DNA from: Harmonia axyridis
Taxonomy: Eukaryota > Arthropoda > Insecta > Coleoptera > Coccinellidae
Reading direction: 5' to 3'
Assembly (NCBI RefSeq): GCF_914767665.1
Contig: NC_059503.1
Location: forward strand, 18,662,001-18,726,000
Length of the DNA: 64,000 nucleotides
Positions 45,784 through 60,700 of this stretch are shown in pieces. A program made the translations under genes and the position numbers. The notes under the pieces are model-generated. The model had not been told where the DNA came from. It did not search any database and saw only the letters and a program-made list of their open reading frames with translations. Position 1 is the first letter of the stretch. The number at the start of each line of letters is the position of its first letter.

Positions 45784-48700
45784 TTAATCTGTTGAATTTG
45801 TTTTATTTCCACGACGTTTACTCAGTTGCTTCCAGAATCTTCTATCTGTTCTGTCCATTTGTTTATCCTGAAAAAAATCTCAACGTTAACAGTGGTGCCT
45901 TCATTTTAATTTCGTTCAACGTTGATAACTTACTTTTGGTTTTTTCGGTGAACCGGTGCAGTTCTGATAGAATGACCCTGGCATACTTTCCAACGTGTTC
46001 TCATTGAAATACCGTATCAACTCTTTTTCATCTGGATTGGCTTCATGAATTCTTCTTTCCAACTTACGAACATTAAAAAACTGAAATCTGAAATCAATGT
46101 TTTAATTAATTTTTTATTATAATATTAAAAAAACACACATATTAAACACCACTTTATGGAAAACAATATTACACTCAAGTTGTGTTGAATATGTCAGCAG
46201 TACCTATATCATATTGTAGTTCAGAAGAGAAGTGACAGATAACATAAAATCAGATGACCATTTAGATATACTATTCAGGAAGAATGCAAGAAAAAACTAA
46301 CATTGAAGACGGCAATATTGGAAATTGAATGGGACAACTAGATGGATAATATGTTTCAAAAGATATTGCATCTGCACACTTTTATGATGCAGTAAGTCTT
46401 TACCTAAATCAAAAATATTGCGGTAAATTTATTGAACGACAAGGTTGGATGTAAAAACCCGCTTGATCACCGGAGCTAACACTATTGAATAAAATGAAAT
46501 ACATGTTCAGCTATTCGATATCTCTCTGAACCACGGAGAATGAGATCAGTTATCAAAAATAAAAGTTGAGTTGCATAGTGTACCCAATTTATTTCAGTTC
46601 TTGTAAATTGGTCAAAAATGTATTATTGAACTAACCTAAAAAAATATGGGAGAAGATACGAACACAATTTATCCGGGATATACTCGAACAGTGGTGATGC
46701 CAGTTTTCAGAAAAAGGTGGGCAAAGAGGGGCTAGGATTTTTTTAAGGTGGGGGGGCCAAGATATTTGGAAGAAAAATCGAAAAAATGAAAGAATAAAGG
46801 GAAAATAGAAGCTATTCTTGAATATCTCATGACAAGGTACCAAAAAAAATTTAAACGACTCCTTCTGGGTATTGCAGTTTTTTGTCAGTTAGTATATTTT
46901 TATTAATATTTTGCGCAAATATCATAGTATTATGTAGAAACTTCGAGAAAGACAATACATCTCGTGTTCCTTAAGTGATATCCACTTACATTCGGACACT
47001 CCTCGATTTTGGTACTTTCTCAATACCTGCGAATCGGGCTGTCGGTCTGAACCTGCTGAAGAAACTCATACTGTCTTCCACTATCTCTTCCTCTGCCGCC
47101 TCTATAATTTTGCGGTAGCTTGGTGATCGCGGGATACACGGTAGGACCTGAACTTGAGGTACGTCTAAAGGTACTGAGGGTTTCTCTGTACTTGTCACGT
47201 GGTCTTCTACAGCATCCGAACATGTGTCAGCAACATTTCCAGGTCCGCTGTCCTGCCCACAATATCAAACCTCAAATATATAAATTATTTTTGTCTACAG
47301 ATTTTTTATTCGAGCACTGATTATCGGAGGGCGGTAGACTAAAACTAGGATTTTAGATTTTATGCTCAAATTTATAATATGAGGTTATTTTTTTAAATTT
47401 TTTATTCCAAACCTCGAATCAATGGCACCAAGGCCTTCGTATATTATTATATATATCAAATTTCAGGCATAAACGACAATATTGTGGTATTCCAGCCAGA
47501 CTTAAAGATATTGATAATAACGAATTGCCATAATTTTTATTCATCGATATAAAATTATAGAATACAGAAATGAAAAATTATTGATGAGTATATTCATTTA
47601 GCAGTTTCACTTAGGGCCAGTATCACAAATGAAGGTAAAGTCCTGTTTTCCATGAGAAGTTTCCCATATTAATGGTACCTACGTTTTTAACAAAACAACT
47701 TTAAGGTTAGAAAAAGTCCTTCCTTATAAAGTCCCGGAACCACTTTCAAGCTCCATATGGATTATAAAACTGGCCCATACTACCAAGGTCATCTATCAAA
47801 AGTTCAGAAATTTCGAATATGAAATCGATTTTTAGGCACGCAACTAAGTTCCCCCTGTTTGTTAATAGATGGCTCTAACATTACTAGTCGATTTTACATA
47901 TCCAAAATGTCATGAACGAAGCTTAGACATATGGTCGATCGATAAACAAACTGTTTTAACATATTTGTGATTTTGTTTTGGTTGTGTAAATATGTCTGAT
48001 TTTCTGCCAAATAATTCTTATTTGCGGGAAGTGTTGATTATCTTTTTTCATTCGAAGATAACGACAATAAGTATTCAGAGATGTTGGTCTAAGTGAAACA
48101 AAGTGCCTTATTGGTTACGTCGATTCAAAGACAGTGATTTCGAGGTTGATGACGCTTGAAGAAAGGCCAAAAACCTTCGAAGACGCTGAATTGTAGGTAT
48201 TGTCCGATGAGGATCCATGCCAGAAGAGCTTTCCTCAACATTAATTGGCATCAAGCCATTTCCAAGCGACTCCCTTCTCATGAATTGAAGCCAAGGGAGG
48301 AATGTCGTTTTTTCTCCTGTGATTTGTGAACAACCACTTCAGTGGCAAAAGAGGAAGGGTTTTTTCCATCGCATTGAGTGGAATTATTACTGGGGAACAG
48401 TATCGACTTCAATTGAAGCGATTGAACCGAGCACTGCGCGAAACTGCCATAATACGAGCAGAGGCACATTAAAGTGATTCTAGAGCTTGACCACGCTCGG
48501 TATCAGCTTGCTAAACCTTTTGAAACCTATCTGAAAATGGGACATCCTACCCCACTCTCCCATATTCTCAATCATAAGATGTTATTTTTTATGTAATAAA
48601 TCGAACTCGCCGTATTCTGATATTGCGCCGTTAGATTATCACTTGTTCTTGTCTTTAGCTCATGGTCTGGCTCATCAGCAGTTCTAGTCATATGCAGACC

Positions 48701-51700
48701 ATTCGTGGATAGCCTCAAAAGATGAACACTCTCACCGTAAAGGTATTCGATCTCTACCAGAAAGATGGGAAAAAGTTATAGCTAACAATGCGCAATATCT
48801 CGAATGATTCATTTGTAATCATTTCTTCCACAATAAAGTTGCATTTTTTCAAACATTGGAGCGGGAACTTAGTTGCGCACCTTTTTAAAAAAACCTTAAG
48901 ACAACTCGTAGCAAATAAATACTATGGTTGGTCAATCTCATGTTAAACTTCGGAAAACCTGAATAGGAATATTTACCTGTGCAGATGAGGAAGAAGGTTC
49001 AGTTGGTGTGATAGATGTAGAGGAAGAATTAGTGTCGGAAATGTCTTCCTCAATCAGCGGTTCCAGAGTTCGCCTAGGCAGTAACCCTCGAATTATAGCA
49101 CCAGTTATGGGTGGAGTCATCAGAAGCTCGTCCATCATTAGCTCTGTATCATCATTATATTCAGACGATAAAGATCCATCGTTGGGCTGGAATATCGAAA
49201 TTCATGAAAAATTCCAACATATTAGATTTCATTCAATTTTTAGCTTGACTTTAGATTATAGTAAAAAAGACTTGGATTGAGGTGCAGGATCTCATTTTGA
49301 TAAAATGCTATCCGATGGGGTGATATGATATTCAAGTTGATCTTGGACAAATGAAAAAAACAAAAACATCAGATTCTCATAAGAATTGCTGTCGCAGTTT
49401 GTAGCATATTAGGAATATATAGATTATCTGAACTTGATAATTGAAACCTTCATGTTATCTATCTTTATTCATTTCGAATTATTACCGATTGTTTTCCTTC
49501 ATAAGTTGGAGAATTCATCATGTCATCAAATTCACCACCACTTGTTGGAGTTCCCCAAATGTCTTCACCAGAAGTACCCCCTGAAGTTTCTTCCTCTTGG
49601 ACTTCCTCTCCATTTATTTGATTTTCTGATGACTTGAGATATCTAAAAATGTATTCTAATCAATATGAATTGCAGGTTCGACAAAAGAAATCTGATGTAT
49701 TAAATGCTTCAATAATATAAAGTTCTCATCAACGTAATCAATTTTATAATTGATTTCGCACCCATGTTATATAACTATCGAATAATATTAAACGATAAAT
49801 TGTGTCACATTCATTTCGGGACATCTTGTATAAAATAGATTATTTTTTATTACAGTACAAATAATTACCTCTGGAAAAAACCCCCAGAAGCTCTATAATC
49901 TTCTCCCAGTTTCTCCAAAAACGCCATCTTTTCTGCCATAAACATTCCTGCTTTAGCTGTCCAAGTCAATTCGGAAGAACTGTTAAATCCTTCATTGTCT
50001 ATTGCCTGTGACGGTTCTTCATCCTCATTTTCTGAACTATCCGCTTTTTCTGAATAGTCTTCTTCTGTCCCTAACATTTCTAAGCTAGGCACAGTACCAA
50101 ATCGACGTATGGTTAAGTTGGAACTATTCAAAGAATGGTAGGGATGATCTTCTGAGAGAGGGGAATCATCAGGAGTGCTTTCGTAACTCTCGTGATTGTT
50201 ATCCTGAAAAATAGAAGTAGATATCTTTAGATAGAGTTTTTGCACGCATATGTTTTGGTTTTCAGCTTCTGAAGAGAGCATATTGCTACAGTAAAACATT
50301 TTACAATGCTGTTCAAGTTGTTAACGACACTAAAGTCCCGTTAAGTGCTCAACAATTTCAGTGGTGGGATCCTACTAATTTATTATCGATTGATACGTTA
50401 AAAATCGGTTCCTCACCATAGTTGCTATGGTGAGGTACCTATTGTTAACGTATCAATCCCTGCACTGGTTCAGAAAAAATGTCTATTTTATATATGAGAT
50501 AGTAAACGATATTTGTAATACCATTTTCGAAGATAATAAGAACAAGCCCACAGTTGCTCCCTTGGGGCACTCCAGGGATATTCATCAAACCTAAATGCAA
50601 AGTGTGTTTTCCTACAACTGCTATGAAAAGTAGCGTATTCTTCATAGCTTACTCAATTTCAAAACTATGTATTGCTCATACTGTGAGAAATAATATTTCT
50701 ATTTCTCACGGCACTTTGCCCACACCTCGCTTGGAAGACCAATGAAATTGGGCTTTTGAGTCGTTTCTATGGGAAAGCAATTAATAAGCACATGTCAATG
50801 AAGGCCATTTTGATTTGAATCAAGTCCATTACTTGAATTATTGAAATTTGTGCAGTTGTAGGAATAGTAATTTTCTCGCTCGTGTGTTTGCGGCATTCGC
50901 CTTTCAGGCACGTGCCACAAACTTCGCGAGAAAAGTTGGACTTTCCCCACTTGTTGCACAATATACTATTTTTGAGGAGTATGGTGATTTTACTTGATCA
51001 CTTACCCTTTGATCATCGACATCACAAGAATGTCCACCCTTGGGATTACTTTTGTTATTGGGTAGGAATGGATCTACTTGTAATAAGCTGGCTGCTGGAT
51101 TGATGGCAGTGAGTCCCATAAGGAAAAGGGAGCCCCACTCATCGTCCAACGCGTTATTTGCAGTCTTTGGGTTTATATTCGAATTGTCGTTACTAATTCT
51201 ACCATTTATTGTAAGGCAACTTTTGTGGCACTTTTGGCAGACGGGCAATGATTCAGGCAAAATTGGACTCGACCTCACGGTTACCTGGAAATATGGGGAA
51301 AGATTATTTTTGATGAATTTGTGTTGTTGAAGCCTTTTTTGGCTAGATATCAAGTTGCGTACCCTTGATGTTCGTCGAAAGATCAACATTTAACGTTGGG
51401 GCAGGTACTGCTCACGGTTTAGCGTCCATTTGGGCATATATGCTATTGTTTAATGCGATTATGATGGCACTGCAGTTCGTCACTGACTACTAAGCCTTTG
51501 AAACTACCAAACCGTAATCTTTGAGGTATTTCATCATTAATGGTCGGAAGCGATTAATCGTTGAGGTATTACTATACCTTAAAGTTTATGCGGAAATTCA
51601 GAGGGAACATGTGATAGTTGATTTAGGTTCTTAAAGTTTGAACACAAGTTCAGTTTATACAGGTGTTCCTAAATTGGAGCTACAAACGAAAATGACAGAT

Positions 51701-54700
51701 TCCTTAGATAATTTTCAGAAAGAAAAGGTCCTATAAACATGGGGCAGCAAACGCTTTGTTTTCGAGAAATAGGGTGTGCAAGTTTTATTTTTTCAAGCTT
51801 TTTTCTCTTAGTACCTTTCCTCTATAAGATATTTGAAGAAGGTATGGCATAGCTTTTCCAATTTGAAGTTTTCATCTTGTAATTTGTTAACTTTGACATC
51901 GCCCGCTTCTTTCCTCCAGAACTTCTTTTTGGTGGACCACAGGTAGTTTAAAAAAATGAAAAAAAGAAATTTGGGTCCACTACCACAATTTCAAATAATT
52001 CTCTAGTAATCCTCAAGAAAATTTAAAGTTTTATAAAGATCCAGGTAGTAAGCTGTGATGAAGAAATCAATTTTAAGTTTCGATACGTATTTACCCAATC
52101 TGTAGCGAAGATCAATAAAGATTCGATACATTGATACAATCATCACAAAAAAGTAGGACTACAAGAAACAACCTGTATCTCGAAAACAAAGCGTTTGTGA
52201 GCCCATGTTCATTTATTTAAACTATCCAAGAAATCTTTCATTTTGGAAAGAGTCGCCCTCGAGAGTTGTGTGAATAAAAATGATAAAATAATATTGTATG
52301 AAGCCCAATTTCACTATCAAATACTGATCTACAAAAAATCAATGCAATACTATATTCGTGGGCAAAACGTCAGATGAAATATTGAAAGACAAAAACAAAA
52401 TAAATTTTAATTTCATACAGTTCTCCATATGCTCACGACTGAAGCCAATCGTTGCATTTAAACATCAAACTGCAGGGTTTGAGCCTGAGATTCCAAATAA
52501 TATTTTTGAAAATGCACGACTCTAAAACTGTCACGATACTTTGTATGCATTGTACCAATACTTATTTCACATTTGAAAACAAGTCTTACTCTAGAATCTT
52601 ACAATTACTTGTACTGAATGATGAACACCCTGAAGTGTAAACGATTCCGAATATGAAACATGGTTTACATTTTCTGGTTTATCATACAGTACAAGTAAAA
52701 ACTGAAAGAGCTGTGATGAATAAAATCTTGGAACTTTGACGTTTTTCAGATTGGCAAAAAAGGTCCAAAAATACGCTTCTGATTGGATCTGAAACCAGCT
52801 ATTTTATAATTCGTAGACTGCATTTAAAAGTCATAGATATTAATGCTATATTAATTTATGTTCTTATCAAATATCGAACACTAGGTCCCGTGGTATTCAA
52901 AGAAAGTTATGAATAGATAATTTTCATTTTACTTCTGACGACATCTGTTGAAATTCAAACTGTGATAATTTCGCTGCAACAGTTACCTGACTTTCTGATG
53001 TGCTTTTCGATGGGCTTCTTTCGGAATCAGATACATGATTTTCTTCAGCTATAGATTCTACCTTGTTGTCCTTATTTCGACAAATGATATTCCCTTGAGA
53101 ATCGATCAAATGCAGCTCTTCAGACCTCTTCCTGAGCCTTTCTGGTGTCCATTCTTCCCCCATGGGCTCTAATTCGGTGACTGTTGATCCTACTTCTAAA
53201 TGTCCCTTCATCCATTTCTCTAAATGAATAGCGTTAGCTTTGCTACTGTTATTACTTTTGCTTATTTGTTTACACTTATGTTCTATAAGGGCATCTATTT
53301 GCCTGTCAATTTCTGAATTGCTGTTTTGATTTAATTTATGTCGAGTCTGAAAAATGCTTAGAGTTAATCCTAACTTTTGTTCCCCTTCAATCCAAAGATT
53401 AGAGGTTATTAAAAAGCAACTGTAATAACTGAAGCTTTTATTTGCAAATATATAATCATACGTAATTACACTCTGTAACAATATAAACATTATTCTAGGA
53501 TGCAACTACTTAGTATACCAAATTTGTGGGATTTATCTTCAATGAGGCAGTCAGTTTGGTACAAGTGCTTAGCAATAATCTTCGAAGATACATCCTCTGA
53601 TTACATGGAAGAATATTATTTCGAGCTATACGCTGATATTTCAGGCAATTTCACAACCATATTAACTTTTATCGAAAAGGTTTTACGATTAGGCAATAAG
53701 AGGATGTTCCTTCAACTAAATAATTTATAAAATAGTTCTGAAATAAGTAATAAAGTTGATAAATGGAATAAGTTGCTGAGGCAGAATGAGTTAAATGAAA
53801 GAATAGGGTAGGTAGTAGGGCTAGGGATGTTGGCTGAAATCTTGTAGTAAACATGATATCCAAACTGAATAACACTGGCAGAAATACAGATTTCAAGGAA
53901 TTTGATGCAATTGAAAATATGATGAACTTCCAGTAGATTTCAAACCATCTTTTCATTAGCAGGATTAGGTTATTCTCAGTGCATTTCGAGAAGTTGACCA
54001 ACTGAACAATCGAATAGAGGATGAATAAAATCCAAGTGGTATTTGAAGGATGGTCGAATATAAGTAGAAATAACACTTTGAATGTAGCATACGAAACTCA
54101 ATTTTTTTCTTCATATAAAACCAGTCTTAGTCCGTTTTTTAAGTGTCCTTATTTTCAGAAGATCTAAAAAAGACTCGTACCTTAATTTATCAATAGCATC
54201 TGACCAGGGTTCTGTTATTTTCAATGATTGCTTTGGATATCTTCACATTTGGAGAATGGATGATGTTGTTGATGTCATATAAATGGAAAATGAGTAATCG
54301 ATCTTGGTCTATCTGGGAAGTATTTGTACTTGGAAATCTTTCGAAGAATATTACCAAGCTCTTTTCTTATGTATTTTGCTAAAATATTCATCGATACGAA
54401 TTCATCAAGAATCAAGATAACAGAATATAAAATCTTCAGAATAAAGAGTAATTAGCACATAGCCCTTTGGGGCAAGCTTTGTAGAATTCTTCAAATGTGG
54501 AGTCTCCATTTCAAAAAACTTCATTGTAAGAAAACACAAATCATTTTTTATGTTTTTATAACAATAACGGAAGCACTGAAGTTTGGCTGACCAAGAATCT
54601 GCATTCAATGTGAAGGAAAACTTTTGGTCGACGTGTCATCGATATTCAAACTGATCAGATCGTAATCAAAATTCGAAAAATTCCACGAATCTCCCTCATA

Positions 54701-57700
54701 ATTCAAAAACTCGAACTCTTCGAAGTATTTACCATCTGAATCCGAGGAAAAGTCGGGAGATGGCGTTAGTAGCGAGGGTGATTGTTCGTTACATGGGGGG
54801 TAAGATCGAGAGAGCAGATTCGTTTGGGAGTTGAAATGTGACGAGAAAGCTTGGGAGTTCTCGGAGGAAGAGGGTGAAACATTGGCAGAAGGACTGTCTG
54901 GTGTTTGGGTGAGCGAGGCTTGGTGATTGGGGGTAGGTGAACTACATTTATTGAGAGTATTGGATTTGGTGAGTGCAGGCAAGCGGGAATTAACTACTGG
55001 CTGACTGCAGTGACCGCTATTCAGACGCACCTGCTGTCGCAAAGACAGCGACTCTGCAGATTGCAGGGTCACCACGGAGGAGGTGATTGGAACATCGGGG
55101 GAATCTAATGGACTGCTAAGTGAACTTCCTTCCATGCCCGCGTTTATGTAGAGGCTACGTGCACAACAGAGAATTTCTCATGTAAGGTTCGCACATAAAA
55201 AAATTTTATAATGGAAAGGTATAAAGATTGATTGTTGGTAATTTTGGAAGTTGGATCAACTGTTTTCTAGACCTTTTAAAGAGATGGCTATGAGGTATAA
55301 AGGAATACAAGAACCCACTTCCTAACCACCAAGTGATATTTGGTGTTTTAAAATTACTTAATGGACAAGATGATGCAGTATTCAATCTTCACTGTTAGTA
55401 TATATATATTTATTGTAATTTAATGAATGCTAATAACTGCAATGTTGTTTGGATCCTGAATTTACAAGAGTGTAGACCATCGCTTGAAATTGTACAAATG
55501 TCTACAAACAATCTTTATACTGTTGTTGTTTTTATTTGAATTCATTACATGATTCAATTCTGAGGAAACGTTGCATAGATAAAATATTGAAACCACGCAT
55601 TGAATTGTAATTTGTTGAATTATGAATATTCTAATAATTGACTACTTTTGAAAGCTTTGGTCTATGTTAATCATGTATTCGAATTCATTTTTTTGTCAAA
55701 CATTTATGAATCATAATTTTGGTATAACAACTGATTTATGTACTAAATTTCATGCGAATAGTTCTCATAGTTTCCGAGAAAAGTTCTGCACGGCAGAAAT
55801 TCATTTTCCTTACATTCCAAATTGTGACAGAAAATTTCAGGAGAGGTTATAGTTTTTCTCTCTAATAATTCTGAAGGTTTATTATTGAAAATAGTGAACC
55901 AAATATGGTTTAATGTGGCACAAAGCACACTAAATATTGGTATATTTTCCTCACTAAATATTGGTATATTTCGGATTAATTGTTTTAAATCACCTGTGCA
56001 TTTTCTGAGCTTATTATTTGGTACTTTGGAAATGATCTCGTTTGTGAAATGGATAAACATTTCCTGCAGTTTTAGCATCTAATTGGTGACGTTTTATTGC
56101 TTACACTCCATGTTTACTACATCAGATAAGCCAGCAAATGGAATGCAATTTACCTTGATTTATCTCTTTGTTGAGTAAATTCTATGATTAGGAAATTGAT
56201 TCAGATTTTACGCTTATTGGTAATATCTAGGTAAGTTAGCTGATTTGATTGCTAGGAGTTTTTGATATGAAAAGTTTCCTTCGATCACATGAGTATAACA
56301 TTACAAATTGAGTGGTTACAATATTTTATCTATAGAGCTTTGTTCTTGGCATCAAATCTGACAATTCCTTCAGGCCAGATTTCTTAAGATTGTTAGAATT
56401 TAAGAGTTATCTACTGTCACGCCTTTGTGTGAACTCTTTTTCTAAATCAATTATAAAACAGTTCTTTGAACGAAATGAAAATCAGATGCAAGGTTGTTTA
56501 ATGAAAGGGAGAAATTATTAGAAGTGTTATAAATATATGAAAGAAGTTTGAATCGGATTTGGAGAACTGTTTATATTTGATTGCCATTATGTATGATTTT
56601 TCTCATTTAAGAATCAATTGAAGAATTTTTTACTTGGGCGGGCATTTTGGAGGAAGAACTTGATAACCTACCTATAAACTAGCTATGTACTTGACTAAAT
56701 TAACTTACTTTTTGATTTGGATCAACTAGCAACTGTATAATCTATAAGGACTTCTATAAACTACAATAATATGATTAAGTATCTAAGAGAAAATTGGTTT
56801 TCAGAAAGTCATAATATAACGATTCAACAATTCTTGATATCGGAGAATTTTTATTAATAGTGTGAACTGCAAATTTGATGAGAGCATGGTTATCGTGCTT
56901 TTTTGAATTATGACTATCTCACGGTTCATTATAATCTTCAATGGAATACTTGAATATTTATTCCTATTATACCCACGACTTGCACAGAAAGTTATGTTTA
57001 TTAGTTATCGATTATTAATTTTGATAACGCCAGTCACAAAATAATTAATTTGTGAGAAGTTTCATGGGGTTGGTTGTGAGACAGACCTACATTACACCAC
57101 ATGAAATAAGTAGTAATAAAGAAAGGGTGATACGAAAAAGAAATAAAGAAAGGAAAAGAAAACTTACATTTGCCGTTGCAAGAGGTTTTGCCAAACTGCC
57201 TTAAGCTCTACCGTTGGCGCTCTAAGGATCACAGTTTTTTTCGAAGCACCTTTTTTTGGGGTTCTTGATAGGTCGGGACCACAATGAATTGTGGGACTAG
57301 CAGCTAACCTTCCTTCGGGTGAAACTGATAACCTAAACTCGGTTTCTGAAAATAATAATGATTCTGTTCTGCATTGTGCATGCTGAAGATATGTAAAAAA
57401 ACATTTTCATATATGTAATGGGTTTTTAATAGGAGTGACACAATATAAAATGGTTTTGAGGACATCAGTGTGTATTATTTTTTGACATTTCCTATGTCAT
57501 TTGTGTTCAGTAGGTCATGTCATTTGATCATGGAAAGATACACGCTTCAACGAAGTTCAGAAATTGTTGAATTGTTTTATCGAAATCAGTGCTCATTTTG
57601 AATACTGGGAAAAATTTAAGAATAATTGTGGATGATTTGTTCCAAGTACTGAGCCGTACTTGACGGATAGGCAGAATTCAATTCGAGTCGAATCTTGTTG

Positions 57701-60700
57701 ATTATCGGCTCAAAATTCGAAAATACAGATATTGTTACGAAATGATCTCAAGTTTCTAGGCTGTATTCGAGAGTTATTGTGTTACGGTCAGAAACGAATT
57801 GAAGGACGGGTTCTTCATCTTCGAGTCGAAGCTTCTCATTTGAGATCATTCCCGTTTCAAAATTCTAAAATTATCGACTTTGTTACGAAATGATAGAACA
57901 GTCTGTTCAGGGAAGGGACACTCATTTCAACTCATTTGAAATCCTCTTTGCTCACTCGCTTGTTTTGTGGTCCTCACTTTCGGCTAAGTCGAATAATTTA
58001 TTTGACTCGCGTGATAAGATTCGTTTTCAAATTTGTAGTATCGATGTAAATCGTAACTCACCTTTTTTCCTAACATTAAATAACATATCTGTAACATGAG
58101 CAAGTGGAAGTGGATCTTCAGTAATGAACAACACTCGATCCCTCGATACTTTGGCAAATAACAACAAATCGCTGAATAGTAACGTCCAATATTGTCTAAC
58201 ATTCCTTCCTTCTATTCTACTCAAATCACTACCAAATATCCATTGCCTCCCAGGTTTATTCAAAATGAAAGGCTGGAAAAACAGTAACATTTCAATGATG
58301 TATTATTAGGTATAGTAAAAAGAAATCCATCATTTTTCCAATAATTTTTCTTTAGTTATCTGAATCTCGCGTTGTATGATCCCGATCAGATGGCGTTTGA
58401 AAGATGATATCTCATACTACAAAAACTTTTCTGACAGTTTTGTGATTAGTTGACTCAGTTTAGTTTGAGTGTGTGTCAAAGATGGAAAATAGCAAAGATA
58501 AAACACGCTATATTTCACAGTTTTTCTTCGATAAAGGCGAAAATGCAAGCCAGATGGCTGAAAATGTGATTGGTGTTTACGGAATCGTAATAGCAAATCA
58601 CGAGCAATTTTGATTTCGTCAATCCCGTTCCGGTAATTTCGATTTCAAAGATGCACCACGCACTGGAAGGAAAATTGTCAAAAATGTCGATAAATGATGA
58701 ACATCATCAAGTCCGACCGTCATGAAAGCACTGTTTCGATTGCTCAAGAGCTAAAGATCCATCTGCAAATTGCTGCTGAATCGCAACAAAATCGACTCAT
58801 TTTTGAAGCGGTTGGTGACTGGTGATGAAAAGTAGATCTCTTATGTCAAGCGGAAACGGTCGTGGTCGAAACGCGGTGAGACGGCAGAAACGGTAGCTAA
58901 GCAAGGATTGACAACCAGGAGGTTTTGCTGTGTGTTTGGTGGGATTGGAAGGAAATTATCTACTATGAGCTGCTCTCTTACGGCACAACTGTTAACTCGG
59001 AACAGTGCTGTCAACAATTGGATCGTCTGAAGGAAGCAATCGCCCAAAAGCGGTCAGCTTTGACCAATAGGAAAGGGATTGTGTTCCATCAGGACAACGC
59101 CAGGCCACATACATCGCTCTTATCGCTCTTATGCATCCACCGTATAGTCCAGACCTGGCACCAAGTGATTACTATTTGTTCCTGTCCATGGCGAACAATT
59201 TTGCTGGTGAAAAATTCGCTTCATTGAAAAATCGACTATCTCAATTTTTTGCCAATAGGGACGAAGGCTTCTATGAGAGAGGCATAATTGTATTACATAC
59301 AAAATGGCAACAAGTTATCAAACATAACGACATATATATGACCTGAATCGGATTATTTAACTATGTTAATTTAAGCCTTATGTTTCACGCAAAACTAATG
59401 GATTTCTTTTTACTACACCTAATATTCGATATGTAGGTTAATTGGCGAAACTCAATTTTTATATTACTCACCTTACATTTGGTGAAAACTAATCTATTTT
59501 CTAAATCTTGTACTGTAAGAAGTGGTCTTCCACCACCCGTAGGCTCCATTAGCCCTGCTTCTGAAGTTATCTCCTTGTATGCTGCCTTCAAATGAAATAA
59601 AACTATCAATATTGATGAGGACTTGTTATAAATAATAGATAATAAATAATCACATAAGGATGCGTGTTTTCTCTATTTTTGTGACAACTGCTAAAATTTT
59701 GTAGGAAACAATAATCTTGATTTTTACTATGAGATTCCATTTCTGTTTTCAAAATTTGGAGAAGGTTGAAGTGTAGTCGCTTATTGCTGCTTTTAGAATT
59801 ATACGGAGTTTAAAAATTTTTAATTTTTTTAAATTTGGGATATAGAACCATCTTTGCATACTATAATGCAATAACTTCAAGTGGTACCTAACTTTGAACA
59901 CGTCATTTATGATCTGAATATTATCCCTACACAGGACACTTGTGTACACAGAAACCTAGGAGATTCAGGATTGAAAAAACCATAGAAACATCACGTACTA
60001 TCATTGGTGGATGCACATTTAGTTGATCGTAAAAAAAAGTGGTGGATGCGCTAATACGTTTCCAAAAATCAAGCAGTATCTTGGTGTTCTGATGTGGAAT
60101 TTGATAGTGACTAGAAAGTTTCAGAATACAGACATTGTGATGAAATTATATTTTTTCATTTTTTATGAATTTTTCCTTGATTTGAATATTCAAACGAGTC
60201 AGTTTCGTTGCAAAATGAACAAATAAAATGATATCATTTTTACCTAACACGCCACGGGCCTTGGGACCCTTGGGTATAGCAGATATCGCTAGAGAGCTAT
60301 ACACTAGGAAGTGGTATGTATTTCACTTCTTTTTCGTTTGTTCCAGTCTTCAAAAGATGCGAGTCAAAATTCCAAAAGTCTGGATCGACTAAAGTGACGC
60401 TACATTTGTTGTTGTTCGAAAAATGAATAAAAACGAGTTTCGTTGGCTCTAATGAAGTAGTGATTGGCGAGTTACGAAAGTTCCAATCTTTCTACAGAAA
60501 ATGTATTGAAAAGTCAGAGAAGCGTTGGAGCAAATGAATCACTCTTGAAGAGGTGGCTATGTTCACGAATAAAGTTAAATTTTTAAGTAACAATATGTTT
60601 TCATTGATTGGACTTATTGAGTGATGTGCTTTTTTAATCAATGCGAGAGAATTTCAAGAAGTCCTATTTTGCAAATTTATGTATTCTTTTTTTCCATAAT

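Noticed and set aside
53500..54076. ORFs on both strands inside the interval after the short RhoGEF isoform stop
   Set aside because: They fall in intron or 3' UTR sequence, have AT-rich low-information translations (Phe/Leu/Ile/Tyr-rich), and lack splice support.
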